Positions 19,859 to 29,617 of a stretch of DNA of 64,000 nucleotides are shown piece by piece. The notes under the pieces are model-generated. The model had not been told where the DNA came from. It did not search any database and was given only the letters and a program-made list of their open reading frames with translations. Source of the stretch: CAVTOO01 sp963736355 (lineage in GTDB: Bacteria > Pseudomonadota > Alphaproteobacteria > Rhizobiales > Xanthobacteraceae); assembly GCA_963736355.1 (NCBI GenBank), contig CAVTOO010000022.1:230458-294457 (forward strand), given 5' to 3'. Within the stretch, counting starts at the first letter, position 1. Each line of letters opens with the position of its first letter. The position numbers were made by a program, and so were the translations under genes.

Positions 19859-20476
19859 TCAGGCCCGAAGCGTGAGCGGAGCGAGGGGGGTGCCGGTGTA
19901 GACAAAGCTGCTTTGCCATTCCTGCAGCCCCGGCAGATCGGCGTCCTTGTCCGACACGATGGCATCGGCGGCCCTGACAGGCCATGGCACTTCGATCGAC
20001 GGATCGTCCCAGCGCAGTCCGCCGTCGTTTTGCGGCGAATAGAACTCCGTCACCTTGTAGAAGACCTCGGTGGAGTCTTCGAGCGTGCAGAAGCCGTGCG
20101 CGAAGCCCACCGGTACGAACAGCTGATGGCCGTTATGGGCGGACAGCTCGGCGACGACAAACTGGCCGTAGGTCGGCGAGCCGCGCCGCACGTCGACGGC
20201 GACATCGAGGATGCTGCCGCGCAGGACACGAATGAGCTTGGCCTGCGCCATCGGCGGGGTCTGGAAATGAAGGCCGCGGATCGTGCCCTTGCGCAGCGAC
20301 ATCGACTGATTGTCCTGCACGAAATGCGCGGTGATGCCGTGGGTCGCGATGCTTTTCTCGTTAAAGCTCTCGCTGAACCAGCCGCGCTGGTCGGCGTGGC
20401 GTTTGGTGGCGAAAAGGACGGGAATGGGGCTGTCTTGCGGAACAGGCGCGGTTGCCAGGCGATGGAGATTGCTCAT
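19859..20476 (-). CDS. rfbC: dTDP-4-dehydrorhamnose 3,5-epimerase
   Basis: Third step of dTDP-L-rhamnose synthesis. A 205-residue cupin with the conserved RGLHFQ (catalytic histidine), the DVAVDVRRGSPTYG strand and FVPVGFAHGF. It is a little longer than the usual 180-190 residues because of an N-terminal extension. It is the first gene of the rfbC-rfbB pair. The partner genes rfbA and rfbD lie 22 kb away on the other side of the glycosyltransferase cluster. Confidence 0.95.
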   Translation of the reverse strand: MSNLHRLATAPVPQDSPIPVLFATKRHADQRGWFSESFNEKSIATHGITAHFVQDNQSMSLRKGTIRGLHFQTPPMAQAKLIRVLRGSILDVAVDVRRGSPTYGQFVVAELSAHNGHQLFVPVGFAHGFCTLEDSTEVFYKVTEFYSPQNDGGLRWDDPSIEVPWPVRAADAIVSDKDADLPGLQEWQSSFVYTGTPLAPLTLRA

Positions 20477-20712
20477 GAGGGGGCCTCGTCCAGGTTGCGG
20501 CCGCGCGATCTGTTCGAGGCGCGATCGTGAGATTCAATTCGCGTAAAATCGCATCGTTTGGCGAAAGAAACCGATCAGCCTGCGGAGCTGCAGACGCCAT
20601 GACGGTAACCAGCGCATGTTGAGAAGCCGTTGCCGGATTGTGTCTGATTTCTCATTTGTAATTGTGGCGTGATGCGCGGGTCTTTTAATGACGGACTAAC
20701 TAACCTTGCGAG
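20477..20712. other. Divergent intergenic region, rfbC / TPR-glycosyltransferase
   Basis: About 235 bases, moderately AT-rich in its centre (around 20640-20700). It must hold promoters for rfbC (minus) and the glycosyltransferase operon (plus). I could not pick a convincing hexamer pair. No gene or repeat is seen. Confidence 0.4.
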
Positions 20713-23341
20713 ATGCAGGCGGTTGAAAGCGCGCATTTGATACGATGGTGCCCTGCCTGTCGGTTGAAACTCGCATTGAAGGTGTCCGTGGAGAGAATTG
20801 CGCTCAGCAAGGAGATGCATCCGGAGAGCCTTGAGCGCCTGTGCGCAACGGCACTGGCGGCGGGCGATGCCGAGACCGCCTTCATGTATGCGGATCGTCG
20901 TTGTCGCATTCATCCGCTCGCCAAGGCGCATCATTTCACCCTGCGTGCCGAAACGCTGATGCGTCTCGGCGACAAGGATGCCGCTATCGCGGATATCCGC
21001 ACCGCTCTGGCGCTGGCGCCTGACGACATTCAGGCCAATCGCCGCATGCTGGCGTGGGGCGAAGGCGATCGTCAAATCACGGCGGCGAAGGTGCTGACGA
21101 AAGTCGATGACGATGCCGAGATGTTGAGCCGTGCGCTCGATGTCTTGCAGAAGTCCGGCGTCGGAGCGGCGGGCGCGGCACGCGTCACCGATGCAGCGGT
21201 TGTTGGCTGGGCTGCGTGGAACGGAGCCGGGAGCGTAACTCTCACTCTCTCGGTGGGTGGCCACGACATGGATTTCGAAGTGGTCGCCGATGACGAGCAT
21301 CCGCTGGCAGGTGGTGCGTTCGAGCGCGCCGCGGGCTTTCAGGTTCCGCGTGCGGAATTGAATCTCGATCTGACGGTGAGAGCTCGCCCGCGGCGATGAG
21401 CGCTTCTTCGTCGCGCGTCACGCGCCGAATGCGGGCGGCGCTATAACGGCGCATGCGGATGTCCCGGCGCGGCTGAGGTCGGCGGCGCTTGTCGTCGTCG
21501 TGCCGGTCTATCGCGATCTACGCGCCACGCGCGCTTGTCTGGAAAGCCTGGAGCCGGAAGTGACGGGGCGGATCGGCCGTCGCGTCATTCTGGTCAACGA
21601 CGCCACGCCGGAGCCGGAACTGGCCAAGCTCCTGCGGCGATATGCCAAAAAGGACGGGTTCACGCTCATCACCAATGACAGCAATCTCGGCTTTGTCGGC
21701 GCCGTTAATCGCGCGCTGGAGCAGGTTGTCTGGGACGATGTCGTGCTGCTGAACGCCGATACCGTGTTGCCGCCGGGGTGTCTCGACCGCATGGCCGAGG
21801 TCGCGGAGTCGGACCCGCGTATCGGCACAGTGACGCCGTTGTCGAACAATGGCGAGTTCACCAGCTTTCCGGTTCCTTTCCAGCAGAACCCGCTGCCGAA
21901 CCTGTCCGAGATCGCCGCGCTGGATCGCATTGCGGCAACCGTCAATCGCGACCGCGTCATCGATCTGCCGAATGGCATCGGCTTTTGCATGCTGGTCACC
22001 CGCCGCTGCCTGGATCGTGTCGGCTTTCTGTCGGAGGCCTATCAGCGCGGTTATCTCGAGGACGTCGATTTCTGCCTGCGCGCGCGAGAACACGGCTTCC
22101 GCAATGTCTGCGCCGCGTCTGTCTTTGTCGGCCATCACGGATCGCTGTCGTTCGGCGAAGACAAGCGCGCGCTGGTGGTGCGCAATATCGCCGTCGCGGA
22201 GGCAAAGTTTCCGGACTACCGCCAGGAATGTGCGCTGTTCATGAAGGCCGATCCGCTGCGGGGGGCGCGTGAGGCCATTGAACGGCGGGCACTGCGCCAC
22301 GCCTCTTATGACCGGATTCTGGTGTTCGGCAGCGGTCTCGTCGAGGACATCGCGCAGGCGCGTGCCGATGATTTTCGCGGGCGCAAGAAAACGACGCTTT
22401 TCCTGCGGATCGAGCGTCAGCCCGGTGGCGTGATCGTGACGTTGCGGGATGCCTCCGGCGCCGCGCCGCAATCGCTCTCCTTCGATCTTGATCGCAGGGG
22501 ATCTCGTGACGATCTCGAGACGCTTCTGCACACGCTGACGATCGGCCGAATCGAAATCATGCAGCCGCAGATCGTGCCTGTGGTGCTGCTTGATCTGCTG
22601 CACGCGCTCGGCGCGCGCATGGAAGCCCATGTTGTCGATGCCGGTCTCGCCTGTCCACGGGGCACATTGGTGCAGACCGACGGGACGTTCTGCTCGGGCT
22701 TCGGCAAGGGCGAGGTCTGCGCCGGCTGCGTTCCGTTGTGCGGCGTCTCGCTGCAGCAGCTTGCGGACTGGCGCGCTAGTCAGCGTCTGCTGACGCAGGC
22801 CCATGCGACGGCCGATGGCGATGAAGCGGCCGCTTTCGTTCAGATCCTGACATCCGGCGCGCTGCCGCCAAAGAAGCCGGTGCGTGCGAAGGCTCGCCGC
22901 GCGACCGCGGCAGGTCAGGCCTCGCGCATCGGGCTCGTGGTGCAGGGCCGCACCGCGGATGAATTTCGCCTGATCCGGGATCTTCTGCGGCGCGCGGTGC
23001 AGATCGCTCCCGAACAGGCCTTTGTCGTGATCGGCACCACGCTGGACGATCTCGGCCTGATGGCCAGCGGCAATGCGTTCGTGTCGGGCGCGCTCGATGG
23101 CGACGGTATGGGCGCGGTTCTCGGTCGTTATGGCGTGGACCGCGTGGTTCTGCCGTCCCGGCGGCCGCTGTTCGGCCATCCGGCGTTCGTTGCGGCCAAG
23201 GCATCGCAGTTGCCAATGGCTTACTTTGACTGGTCGTTCGGCACGCAACGCCCGCGCCGCAACGATCTCGCGATCGATCCGCGCTGCGATGCCGATGAGG
23301 TCTTTGACATGATCGGTTCCTGGGGAGGTTTCGGCGCATGA
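20713..23341 (+). CDS. TPR - accessory domain - GT2 - GT4-like glycosyltransferase (one frameshift)
   Basis: About 875 residues. First, TPR-like helices (HPESLERLCATALAAGDAE; LRLGDKDAAIADIRTALALAP). Then a beta-rich module with VVGWAAWNGAGSVTLTLSVG. Next a GT-A family 2 domain: VVVVPVYRDLRATRACLESL, acidic LLNADTVLPPG, GFCMLVTRRCLDRVGF and YLEDVDFCLRAREHG. Then a cysteine cluster (CSGFGKGEVCAGCVPLCG), and a C-terminal GT4-like half-domain (SRIGLVVQGRTADEF; YGVDRVVLPSRRP). One extra A near 21376 splits it after LNLDLTV; ELARGDERFF continues in the next frame. The start could also be GTG 20782 or 20788. Expected to transfer sugars to a surface polysaccharide or protein. Coupled to the next gene by ATGA. 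Confidence 0.82.
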
Positions 23342-25782
23342 CCAAACTCGTATCTCTGCATGCGCATGGCCATGCCGCGACCACATCCGTCAACCGGCTC
23401 GCGCGGGGCCGCAAGGAGCCACTGCACGCGGTTGACGCTGCTGCGACGGTTCCCGCCGAGGAGAGCTGTTTGCGCACTGCCTTCGGGTCTGCGGGCGCGC
23501 GCTTGTTCGCCGGTCATGTCGCCGATCCCTCGAATCCGACGCGCCGGCATGTGGTGCAGTTGTTCGTCGATGGTGTTGCGCTGCAGATTTGTATCGCCGA
23601 TCAGTATGACGACGCGCTGGCTGCGGATGGCGTCGGCGACGGCTGCTATGGGTTTTCCTTCGCGGTCGCCGCGGATGCTCTGGCGGATGCCTCGCTCATC
23701 GAGGCGCGCCTTGCCAATCTCGGTACGCCGGTCGGCCCGCCGGTGCGCCTTCTCGACAGCGCAGGTGAAAGTCACGGTCTGCCGTCGTCGCGCGGCGTGC
23801 GATGGATCGGCGGGTTACGGTTTTGCGGATGGCTGGAGGCGGGCGATCACACGCCGACCGTGTCGGCTTTGATCGACGGCGCGACCATTGCCGAGGTCTC
23901 TGCGACCACATGGCATCAGATCGGCGGTCGTGACGACGATGCGCAGGCCGCACAGGCATTCGATTTGCATCTCTCCGCGCGCTTCGCCGACGGACGCGTG
24001 CGCACGGTTCGGATCGTCGACGAGGCCGGGCAGGATCTTCCGGGCAGCCCGCTGACGTTCGTCGCGTTTGAAAACGGCCTTGAGCGCTCGCTCGCTGCGC
24101 TCGGCCACGTCGATAGTGAGAGGCTGCGCGGCGAACTCTACGATCGCCTGATTCCGGCCTCGCTGCCGATGGCGCAGTTTGCGTCTTGGCGAGATCGCTT
24201 CGCGCCTGCCGCCGTCGAGGTGCAAGCTGCGCCGGTGGCGGTCATTTTCACCGGGCATGGCGATGAAGAGGCGTCGATTGCCAGCCTTGAGGCGCAGAAT
24301 TTGGAGGGCTGGGTGGCCGCGGCGCTTCCGGGAACGACAGGCGCGGCGACATTCGATCCGGACGAGCTTAAGTCGTTCCTCAGTGAGCAACCGTCCGATT
24401 GCGATGTGGCTGTATTTGCGCCTTGCGGCACGATGCTTGAACCCGACGCCGTCGAACGGCTCGTCGCTGTGCTGCGCGACAATCCGAAAGCTCTCATCGT
24501 CTATGCAGATATTGCCGTGAGCGGCAGTGACGGCGCTGTGTGGCCGCTGTTTCTTCCGACTTTCGACTATGAGCGGATGCTGGAGCAGGGCTGCGGCGCT
24601 TATCTCTTTGCGGCGCGACGCGACGCTCTGGAGCGTGCGCTCGTGCAACACCCGGCCAGCCTGTTTCGCCTGTTCAACCTGATCGCAGGCGATCCCGCCG
24701 CCGGCCACGATACTGTCATGCATCTACCCATGGTGCTCGCGACGCTGCCTCAGCTCGATGCCGATGACACGGCACAAGCGCTGGCCGACGCAACGGCCGC
24801 ACATCTGAAGCAGCGCGGAATCGAGGCCGAAATCGAGGCGGCGACGGCGTCGGTGTTTCCTGCTGTCCGGGTCACGCGCCGATTGCCGCAAGGCAAGGTC
24901 TCCATTGTCATCCCGACGCGCAACCGTGTCGGGTTGCTGCGCCGTTGCCTGGAAACCATCGCCCCGGCGCTGGTCAGAACGCCGGCAGAGATCATCGTCG
25001 TCGACAATGATTCCTCCGATCCGGAAACTCTGGATTATCTGGCCGCGATTGACGGCAAGATCGCGCGCGTCCTTCGCGTGCCCGGCGTTTTCAACTTCTC
25101 CCGGTTGAACAATGCAGCCGCTGCGGTTGCCTCCGGCGATTATCTGTGCCTGCTCAACAACGACATCGAGGCGCTCGACGATTGCTGGCTCGAGGAAATG
25201 CTGTCGCGCATCGCCGAGCCCGATGTCGGCGCCGTCGGCGCCACGCTGTTATGGCCGACCGGAATCATTCAGCACGCCGGCGTGGTGCTTGGGCCCAATC
25301 TGGGGGCTGTGCACGCTTTCAACGATCGCATGCAGGACGATTGCGGCTATGCCGATATGCTGTCAGTTGCCCGCGAATGCAGCGCCGTGACGGCGGCTTG
25401 CTTGCTGACGCGGAAGGCCGACTATCTCACTGTGGGCGGAATGGACGAGCTGTTCTTCCCGGTCAATTTCAACGACGTCGATTATTGCCTCAAGCTGCGG
25501 GCGCTCGGGCGGCGTGTCGTCGTGACGCCGCATGCGCGCCTGCTGCATCTGGAATCCGCCAGCCGTGGCAGCGACCAGAGCCCCGATCGTGCCGGGCGCA
25601 TGCATCGCGAATTGCGCTCGCTGCGGGCGCGATGGCTTGGGCCCATCGTCCACGACCCGTATTACAATCCGTCGCTGTCGCTCGATTCCATCGCCTTCTC
25701 GGCCTTGGCGTGGCCGCCGCGCGACCGCGCCGCAAGGCTCAACCAGCCGATGCAGCCGGCCTTGATCCCGCTCGGAATGTAA
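23338..25782 (+). CDS. Large GT2-family glycosyltransferase with duplicated N-terminal modules
   Basis: An 814-residue cytoplasmic or membrane-associated transferase. Two beta-rich modules open the protein: one around residues 58-140 (FAGHVADPSNPTRRHVVQLFVDG) and one around 150-245 (FCGWLEAGDHTPTVSALIDG). A degenerate GT-A-like region follows (VAVIFTGHGDEEASIASL). The active GT2 core is at about 520-745: VSIVIPTRNRVGLLRRCLET, the DxD-equivalent LLNNDIEALDD, and the acceptor-side GGMDELFFPVNFNDVDYCL and LLHLESASRG. The start overlaps the previous stop. The donor is unknown; the rhamnose genes nearby make a rhamnosyltransferase plausible. Confidence 0.88.
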   Translation: MTKLVSLHAHGHAATTSVNRLARGRKEPLHAVDAAATVPAEESCLRTAFGSAGARLFAGHVADPSNPTRRHVVQLFVDGVALQICIADQYDDALAADGVGDGCYGFSFAVAADALADASLIEARLANLGTPVGPPVRLLDSAGESHGLPSSRGVRWIGGLRFCGWLEAGDHTPTVSALIDGATIAEVSATTWHQIGGRDDDAQAAQAFDLHLSARFADGRVRTVRIVDEAGQDLPGSPLTFVAFENGLERSLAALGHVDSERLRGELYDRLIPASLPMAQFASWRDRFAPAAVEVQAAPVAVIFTGHGDEEASIASLEAQNLEGWVAAALPGTTGAATFDPDELKSFLSEQPSDCDVAVFAPCGTMLEPDAVERLVAVLRDNPKALIVYADIAVSGSDGAVWPLFLPTFDYERMLEQGCGAYLFAARRDALERALVQHPASLFRLFNLIAGDPAAGHDTVMHLPMVLATLPQLDADDTAQALADATAAHLKQRGIEAEIEAATASVFPAVRVTRRLPQGKVSIVIPTRNRVGLLRRCLETIAPALVRTPAEIIVVDNDSSDPETLDYLAAIDGKIARVLRVPGVFNFSRLNNAAAAVASGDYLCLLNNDIEALDDCWLEEMLSRIAEPDVGAVGATLLWPTGIIQHAGVVLGPNLGAVHAFNDRMQDDCGYADMLSVARECSAVTAACLLTRKADYLTVGGMDELFFPVNFNDVDYCLKLRALGRRVVVTPHARLLHLESASRGSDQSPDRAGRMHRELRSLRARWLGPIVHDPYYNPSLSLDSIAFSALAWPPRDRAARLNQPMQPALIPLGM

Positions 25783-25785
25783 AGA

Positions 25786-26592
25786 TCATCGGCCGCGGCG
25801 AAGGCGAAGAACATAGAAGGACTGCCCGTCCGTCGCCGCGCCGCGTTCTTCGGCGACGATGTCGAACAGATGCAGCAGGTTTCGGCGGAAATACTCGCGC
25901 TTGTAACGCACCACATGCAGCGGGCCGTGGATGACAAGGCCGGCATCCAGCGGGTTGATCATCACCTTCTCCGATTGGTCGCCGACAAAGGCGGTAACGA
26001 ACGCCAGCGATTCCGGCCGCATGATGCGCGAGAAGAGCGCGAGCACCGAGACTGCGTCCGGCTCCGTCATGTGGCTCAGAACGGAATAGGAATAAATGAC
26101 GTCGAAGGGCTGCAGCAGCAAACGCGTCCAGCCATCGTTGCTGAGCGCACCGCGAGGATTGTAACGGTCGTTCTGCACGTCCGAATGCAGAAACCGGAAG
26201 CTGCCGTTCGAGGTTGAAATCTGCTGCGTCGCCCAGTCGATGACATCGCTGCGAATATCGACGCCGAGATAGGAGCGGGGCTCGTTGCGGCCCTTCAGCC
26301 CGAAATAGAAGCGTCCCGCTCCGCAGCCGAAATCCAGCACGTTCTTGTCCGCCAGCGATGTGTGCTGCTCGATCATCGCCACATCGTCCATCGCATAAGT
26401 TCGGAACATCTCGTCGTCCTTGAAGATCGCTCCGGCCGCCCGCAATTCGGGAGGCGGCAGACGCACGCCATCGCGCTCATGGATGAACTGACGTGCCGGA
26501 AACAGGCTGCGCCAGCGCGCGCCGAGCGCATCCCAGAATGGCGAGCGTTCAGGCGGACGATAGTGATTGGAGACAAGATCAATGCCGGTCAT
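25786..26592 (-). CDS. Class I SAM-dependent methyltransferase
   Basis: About 268 residues. The SAM-binding motif I is VLDFGCGAGRFYFGL near residue 85, with the acidic strand-2 end in YLGVDIRSDVIDWA. The motif FDVIYSYSVLSHM and a final strand LAFVTAFVGDQ complete a Rossmann-type fold. It probably O-methylates a sugar or nucleotide-sugar, as is common in surface-glycan loci; the substrate is not evident. The start ATG at 26592 overlaps the stop of the upstream BNR-repeat gene (ATGA), so the two are coupled. It converges with the GT2 gene with a three-base gap. Confidence 0.85.
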   Translation of the reverse strand: MTGIDLVSNHYRPPERSPFWDALGARWRSLFPARQFIHERDGVRLPPPELRAAGAIFKDDEMFRTYAMDDVAMIEQHTSLADKNVLDFGCGAGRFYFGLKGRNEPRSYLGVDIRSDVIDWATQQISTSNGSFRFLHSDVQNDRYNPRGALSNDGWTRLLLQPFDVIYSYSVLSHMTEPDAVSVLALFSRIMRPESLAFVTAFVGDQSEKVMINPLDAGLVIHGPLHVVRYKREYFRRNLLHLFDIVAEERGAATDGQSFYVLRLRRGR

Positions 26593-27965
26593 GGGGCACC
26601 TGCTGGTTGGTCGATCAACAGTTTCAAAGTGCTGGGGGGCGGTTTGCATGCGAGCGGCGCGGCGGCCGTGCAGGCGGGCTGGCGATCGTTGTTCGCGGGC
26701 TGGGCCGACCACACCAGCGTTGCTTGCGAGCCGACCGGCAGAATCTGCGGACGCATGGCTGGGATCGGCCGGTCGAAGAACTTGCCGAACACATCGGGCG
26801 CGGGCTTTTCGGTACAGTCGGGGTTGAGCGTCGCTGCATCGAGCGCGATGCGCGTGCCGGTGCTGCCAGGAAAGCGGTAATAGAGAGACGGCCGCGCGCT
26901 TTGCGAAAAATCCACTTCCGCGAGCGCGACGGTGGCTGGAAGAGAGCCCGTGCCGCGCACGGGCGAACTTTGCCCGGCCGTCGCAATGAGTACATTGCGC
27001 CATCCGCCATTCTCGCCGACGAGAAGCTCGACTGTGTTGCGGCCCTGCTTGTCATAGCGCGTGAAGACGATCACCGGCCGTCCGCGCGCATCGACCGAGA
27101 CCTTGGCGTTGTTGAGAAGCCCGGCGTCAGGTCCGGTATGCAGCACGCGCTCGGTCGTTTCCGGAGATAACGGCGTTTTCAGTTTGCGGCCGCTCTGGTC
27201 GAACCACGATACAAAATCCTTCGTCTTGGCGTAGGAGATTTCGACATTCGTTGACGCATCCGTCGTCAATCGCCACACGATCACGAGATGAATGTAACCG
27301 TCCGGCGACATAACAAAGCGCGATGGATAGGCACTGACATTCCGTCCGAAGCCGCGGCTTGCGAGAAACGGCTCCTGCGTTGCCGCTGTCCATGTGCGGC
27401 CGTCCCAGCGATTGACTTTCCACGCGCCGTCGCCGCTTCGCCCAGTGCGGTAAATGAACAGCAAAGGACCGTCCACGCTTTTTAGAAACTGCGGATAGGT
27501 GACGAAAGCGTCGTCACGCCCGGTCATTGTCGCGCGTTCAGGCGGCTTATCGGGCGCGGTCGCACGAAAATAGTTCAGCTTGCTCGCATGCATGTTGGCA
27601 GCGACATGCAGCAGGCCGTTGTCGTCGAGCGCAAGTGCGACTGAATTGTGGCTGTCCCAGCCATCAAAACGATCCGGTAGTCGCTGACGCTGCACATCGC
27701 GCGAGCTTGCGTTAACCCTTGCGATGGTAAGCCAGCGCTCCTGGTCGTAGTAGCCGATAACATAATTCGTCTGGTTTCTGACGGCTGCGAAATCCACCCT
27801 CGCTCCGGCCCAAACCTTGTCGATGTCGACAGGAGCTTGAAGCGCAGGGCGGGCTGGCGGGTCCCAGGAACACAGCGACTGCGTAAACGCCGGTGTCGGC
27901 GCTGCCAGAAGCGCGATGACGAGAACGATGGGTCTGACGGCATGGAGCATGTTGCGTTGTCGCAA
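26589..27965 (-). CDS. Secreted BNR_4 repeat protein, polysaccharide-lyase-like
   Basis: A 458-residue secreted or periplasmic protein. It carries a Sec signal peptide (MLHAVRPIVLVIALLAAPTP, from an in-frame ATG at 27950; cleavage near FTQS). The mature part is a beta-propeller of the BNR_4 family: WDSHNSVALALDDNGLLHVA followed by NMHASKLNYFRA is the hallmark block, and VTYPQFLKSVDGPLLFIYRTG the next blade. This family includes ulvan-type lyases (PL24/PL25) that cut rhamnose-uronate bonds. Lying among rhamnose and glycosyltransferase genes, it may trim or release the exported glycan. Catalytic residues were not confirmed. Confidence 0.78.
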   Translation of the reverse strand: MRQRNMLHAVRPIVLVIALLAAPTPAFTQSLCSWDPPARPALQAPVDIDKVWAGARVDFAAVRNQTNYVIGYYDQERWLTIARVNASSRDVQRQRLPDRFDGWDSHNSVALALDDNGLLHVAANMHASKLNYFRATAPDKPPERATMTGRDDAFVTYPQFLKSVDGPLLFIYRTGRSGDGAWKVNRWDGRTWTAATQEPFLASRGFGRNVSAYPSRFVMSPDGYIHLVIVWRLTTDASTNVEISYAKTKDFVSWFDQSGRKLKTPLSPETTERVLHTGPDAGLLNNAKVSVDARGRPVIVFTRYDKQGRNTVELLVGENGGWRNVLIATAGQSSPVRGTGSLPATVALAEVDFSQSARPSLYYRFPGSTGTRIALDAATLNPDCTEKPAPDVFGKFFDRPIPAMRPQILPVGSQATLVWSAQPANNDRQPACTAAAPLACKPPPSTLKLLIDQPAGAP

Positions 27966-28958
27966 TCGTCGGAGCCGCGCCTAGACAGCCGAGGCGTCGG
28001 CAGCAAATTGTGGGGACCTCCGAACGCGGAGGAGGCCGCAGCGTTTCTGGCGTATTCCGAAGGCTACGGTCGCAACAAGTGCCTTCAGCATTTCGATCAG
28101 GTTGCCGGCGCGGTCGATGCCTGCATCGATACGAACGATGTCGTCTCGCCCGTTATCGATCTCATCATCGAACGAATCAGGACCCGCACACCAGCATCCT
28201 TCGTAAGAATGGGCGACGGCGAAGGCAATGTTCTGTTCCATAAATGGGGCCGTTATCGGGCTTTGTCGGACTACTGCCTGCGGAGGATCTCGCGGATCTG
28301 CTTCGGCGCGCCGGATACGATCCATGCGAATTTCAGCCTGTTCTCCGATATTCTGACACAGGCGATCGAGCATGCCGATTTTGTCGGCGGGCCGCCGCGT
28401 CATTCCATTGAGGCAGGCTTTGACAAGCCGGTCGACGAGATCGATGTGCGCGGCGTTTGCGGAATGCGCGGCATCTACAACTTTCTCGCGACGGAATTCC
28501 CGCGCGCAAAGCTCAAAGGCAAGATGTGGGGCGGCACGTTCTACAGCCGCGGCCTGATGCCGTACTATGCCTGCTTCCTGCATCGGCTGCCTTTCATCGG
28601 TGTGGTGACTTGCTACGACGCGCTGGCGCCGGCGCTGGCCGAGCACTTTCACATCGCCGATCACGCCTCGGTTCTCATCCCGATGCAGGCGTCCATCGCG
28701 CGGAAGATGGACACCCCCAATGGGCATCTGGAGCGCTACACCTCGGTGCTTGATCGCATTCGCCCGCCGTTCCAGGGGGCTGTCTATATCGTGGCCGCCG
28801 GGCATCTGGGCAAAAGCTATTGCAGCATGATCAAGGCGCGCGGCGGCATTGCCATCGATGTCGGCAGCATCGCCGATGTGTGGATGGGAATCACCTCGCG
28901 GCCCGGCATCACGGCCGATTTCGTCGAACGCTGGAAGGTCGCCGATTTCGAGCATTGA
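27942..28958 (+). CDS. GT-D fold glycosyltransferase-like protein
   Basis: A 338-residue protein. It contains the GT-D type motif FVRMGDGEGNVLF near residue 88 (R-x-GDGE, the proposed nucleotide-sugar/metal site) and the C-terminal VAAGHLGKSYCSMIKARGG and AIDVGSIADVWMG, both typical of GT-D/DUF1792-related proteins. It has no signal peptide, so it should act in the cytoplasm on a sugar donor. The start at 27942 lies inside the 5-prime end of the divergent BNR_4 gene, so both coding regions overlap by 9 to 24 bases depending on its start; a later start (TTG 27957) would not remove the overlap fully. Confidence 0.78.
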   Translation: MEHVALSQSSEPRLDSRGVGSKLWGPPNAEEAAAFLAYSEGYGRNKCLQHFDQVAGAVDACIDTNDVVSPVIDLIIERIRTRTPASFVRMGDGEGNVLFHKWGRYRALSDYCLRRISRICFGAPDTIHANFSLFSDILTQAIEHADFVGGPPRHSIEAGFDKPVDEIDVRGVCGMRGIYNFLATEFPRAKLKGKMWGGTFYSRGLMPYYACFLHRLPFIGVVTCYDALAPALAEHFHIADHASVLIPMQASIARKMDTPNGHLERYTSVLDRIRPPFQGAVYIVAAGHLGKSYCSMIKARGGIAIDVGSIADVWMGITSRPGITADFVERWKVADFEH

Positions 28959-28972
28959 GGGGCCCGTGCGCG

Positions 28973-29617
28973 TCACTGCACGAGGCGCGCGCCGTCCAGC
29001 GTCTTGACGATGCGCGTCGCCCAGGCCGGGCTTTTGGTCAGAAAGTACATGATGTCCTTGTCCTGGGTGACAGGATCGCTGCCCTCTGCGGCGACGACAT
29101 AAGACCCGGGCGCAATCGCTTCATATTCCTTCTCGAAGTCCTGGCCGAAAATATAGGTCGGCCCGCCGCCGCGCTTTGCGCCGCGAATCTCTTCCGTGGT
29201 CTTGCGGGTGATCGGTGAGGGGTAGTTCAACAGCATGACGCCCTCCGGGCTCAGGCTTTTGGTCAGCCTCTGCACGGCGCGGCGCGGGTCGCGCAGCTTC
29301 TGGATGACGTGCGAGCAGACGATGAAATCGAACTTCTCGCGGCTGCCGCCGACCAGATCGATGCCGGACTTCGTCGCCTCGGTCACTTTGCTGGAGGCGA
29401 ACCAGCCCTTGGGGATCGTGGTGTCGGGGCCGACACTCAGCAGGCTGTAGGATTTGTAGGCATCGCGCAGCCGGATGGCCATGGCGAACTCCCGGCCGAT
29501 CCGTTGCCGTTCGAGCGAGCCGCATTTCGTGCAGCGCGGCGGCGCCTTCTTGCGGCTGAGGCGTTCGTTCGGCGCCGCGGCAAAGCCGGTACCGCCGCAA
29601 ATGTTGCACTCGAGCAT
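28973..29617 (-). CDS. Zinc-ribbon methyltransferase-like protein
   Basis: A 214-residue protein. An N-terminal zinc-ribbon (CNICGG at residues 4-9, CTKCGS at 29-34) precedes a class I methyltransferase-like core. The usual glycine-rich motif I is degenerate (LLSVGPDTTIP), but motif II/III (IDLVGGSREKFDFIVCSHVIQKLRDP, then SPEGVMLLNYPSP) is clear. Comparable proteins occur in surface-glycan loci, and the zinc ribbon may bind an acyl or carrier group. It converges with the GT-D-like gene. Function is only inferred. Confidence 0.72.
   Translation of the reverse strand: MLECNICGGTGFAAAPNERLSRKKAPPRCTKCGSLERQRIGREFAMAIRLRDAYKSYSLLSVGPDTTIPKGWFASSKVTEATKSGIDLVGGSREKFDFIVCSHVIQKLRDPRRAVQRLTKSLSPEGVMLLNYPSPITRKTTEEIRGAKRGGGPTYIFGQDFEKEYEAIAPGSYVVAAEGSDPVTQDKDIMYFLTKSPAWATRIVKTLDGARLVQ

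Noticed and set aside
20713..21399. Stand-alone 228-residue TPR protein ending at 21399
   Set aside because: The next frame continues directly (ELARGDERFFVARHAP) into the GT2 domain with no new start; a one-base insertion near 21376 explains the stop.
21518..23386. A 622-codon open frame on the minus strand
   Set aside because: Antisense shadow of the TPR-GT2 gene; GC-rich codon bias keeps the opposite frame open. No family motif is present.
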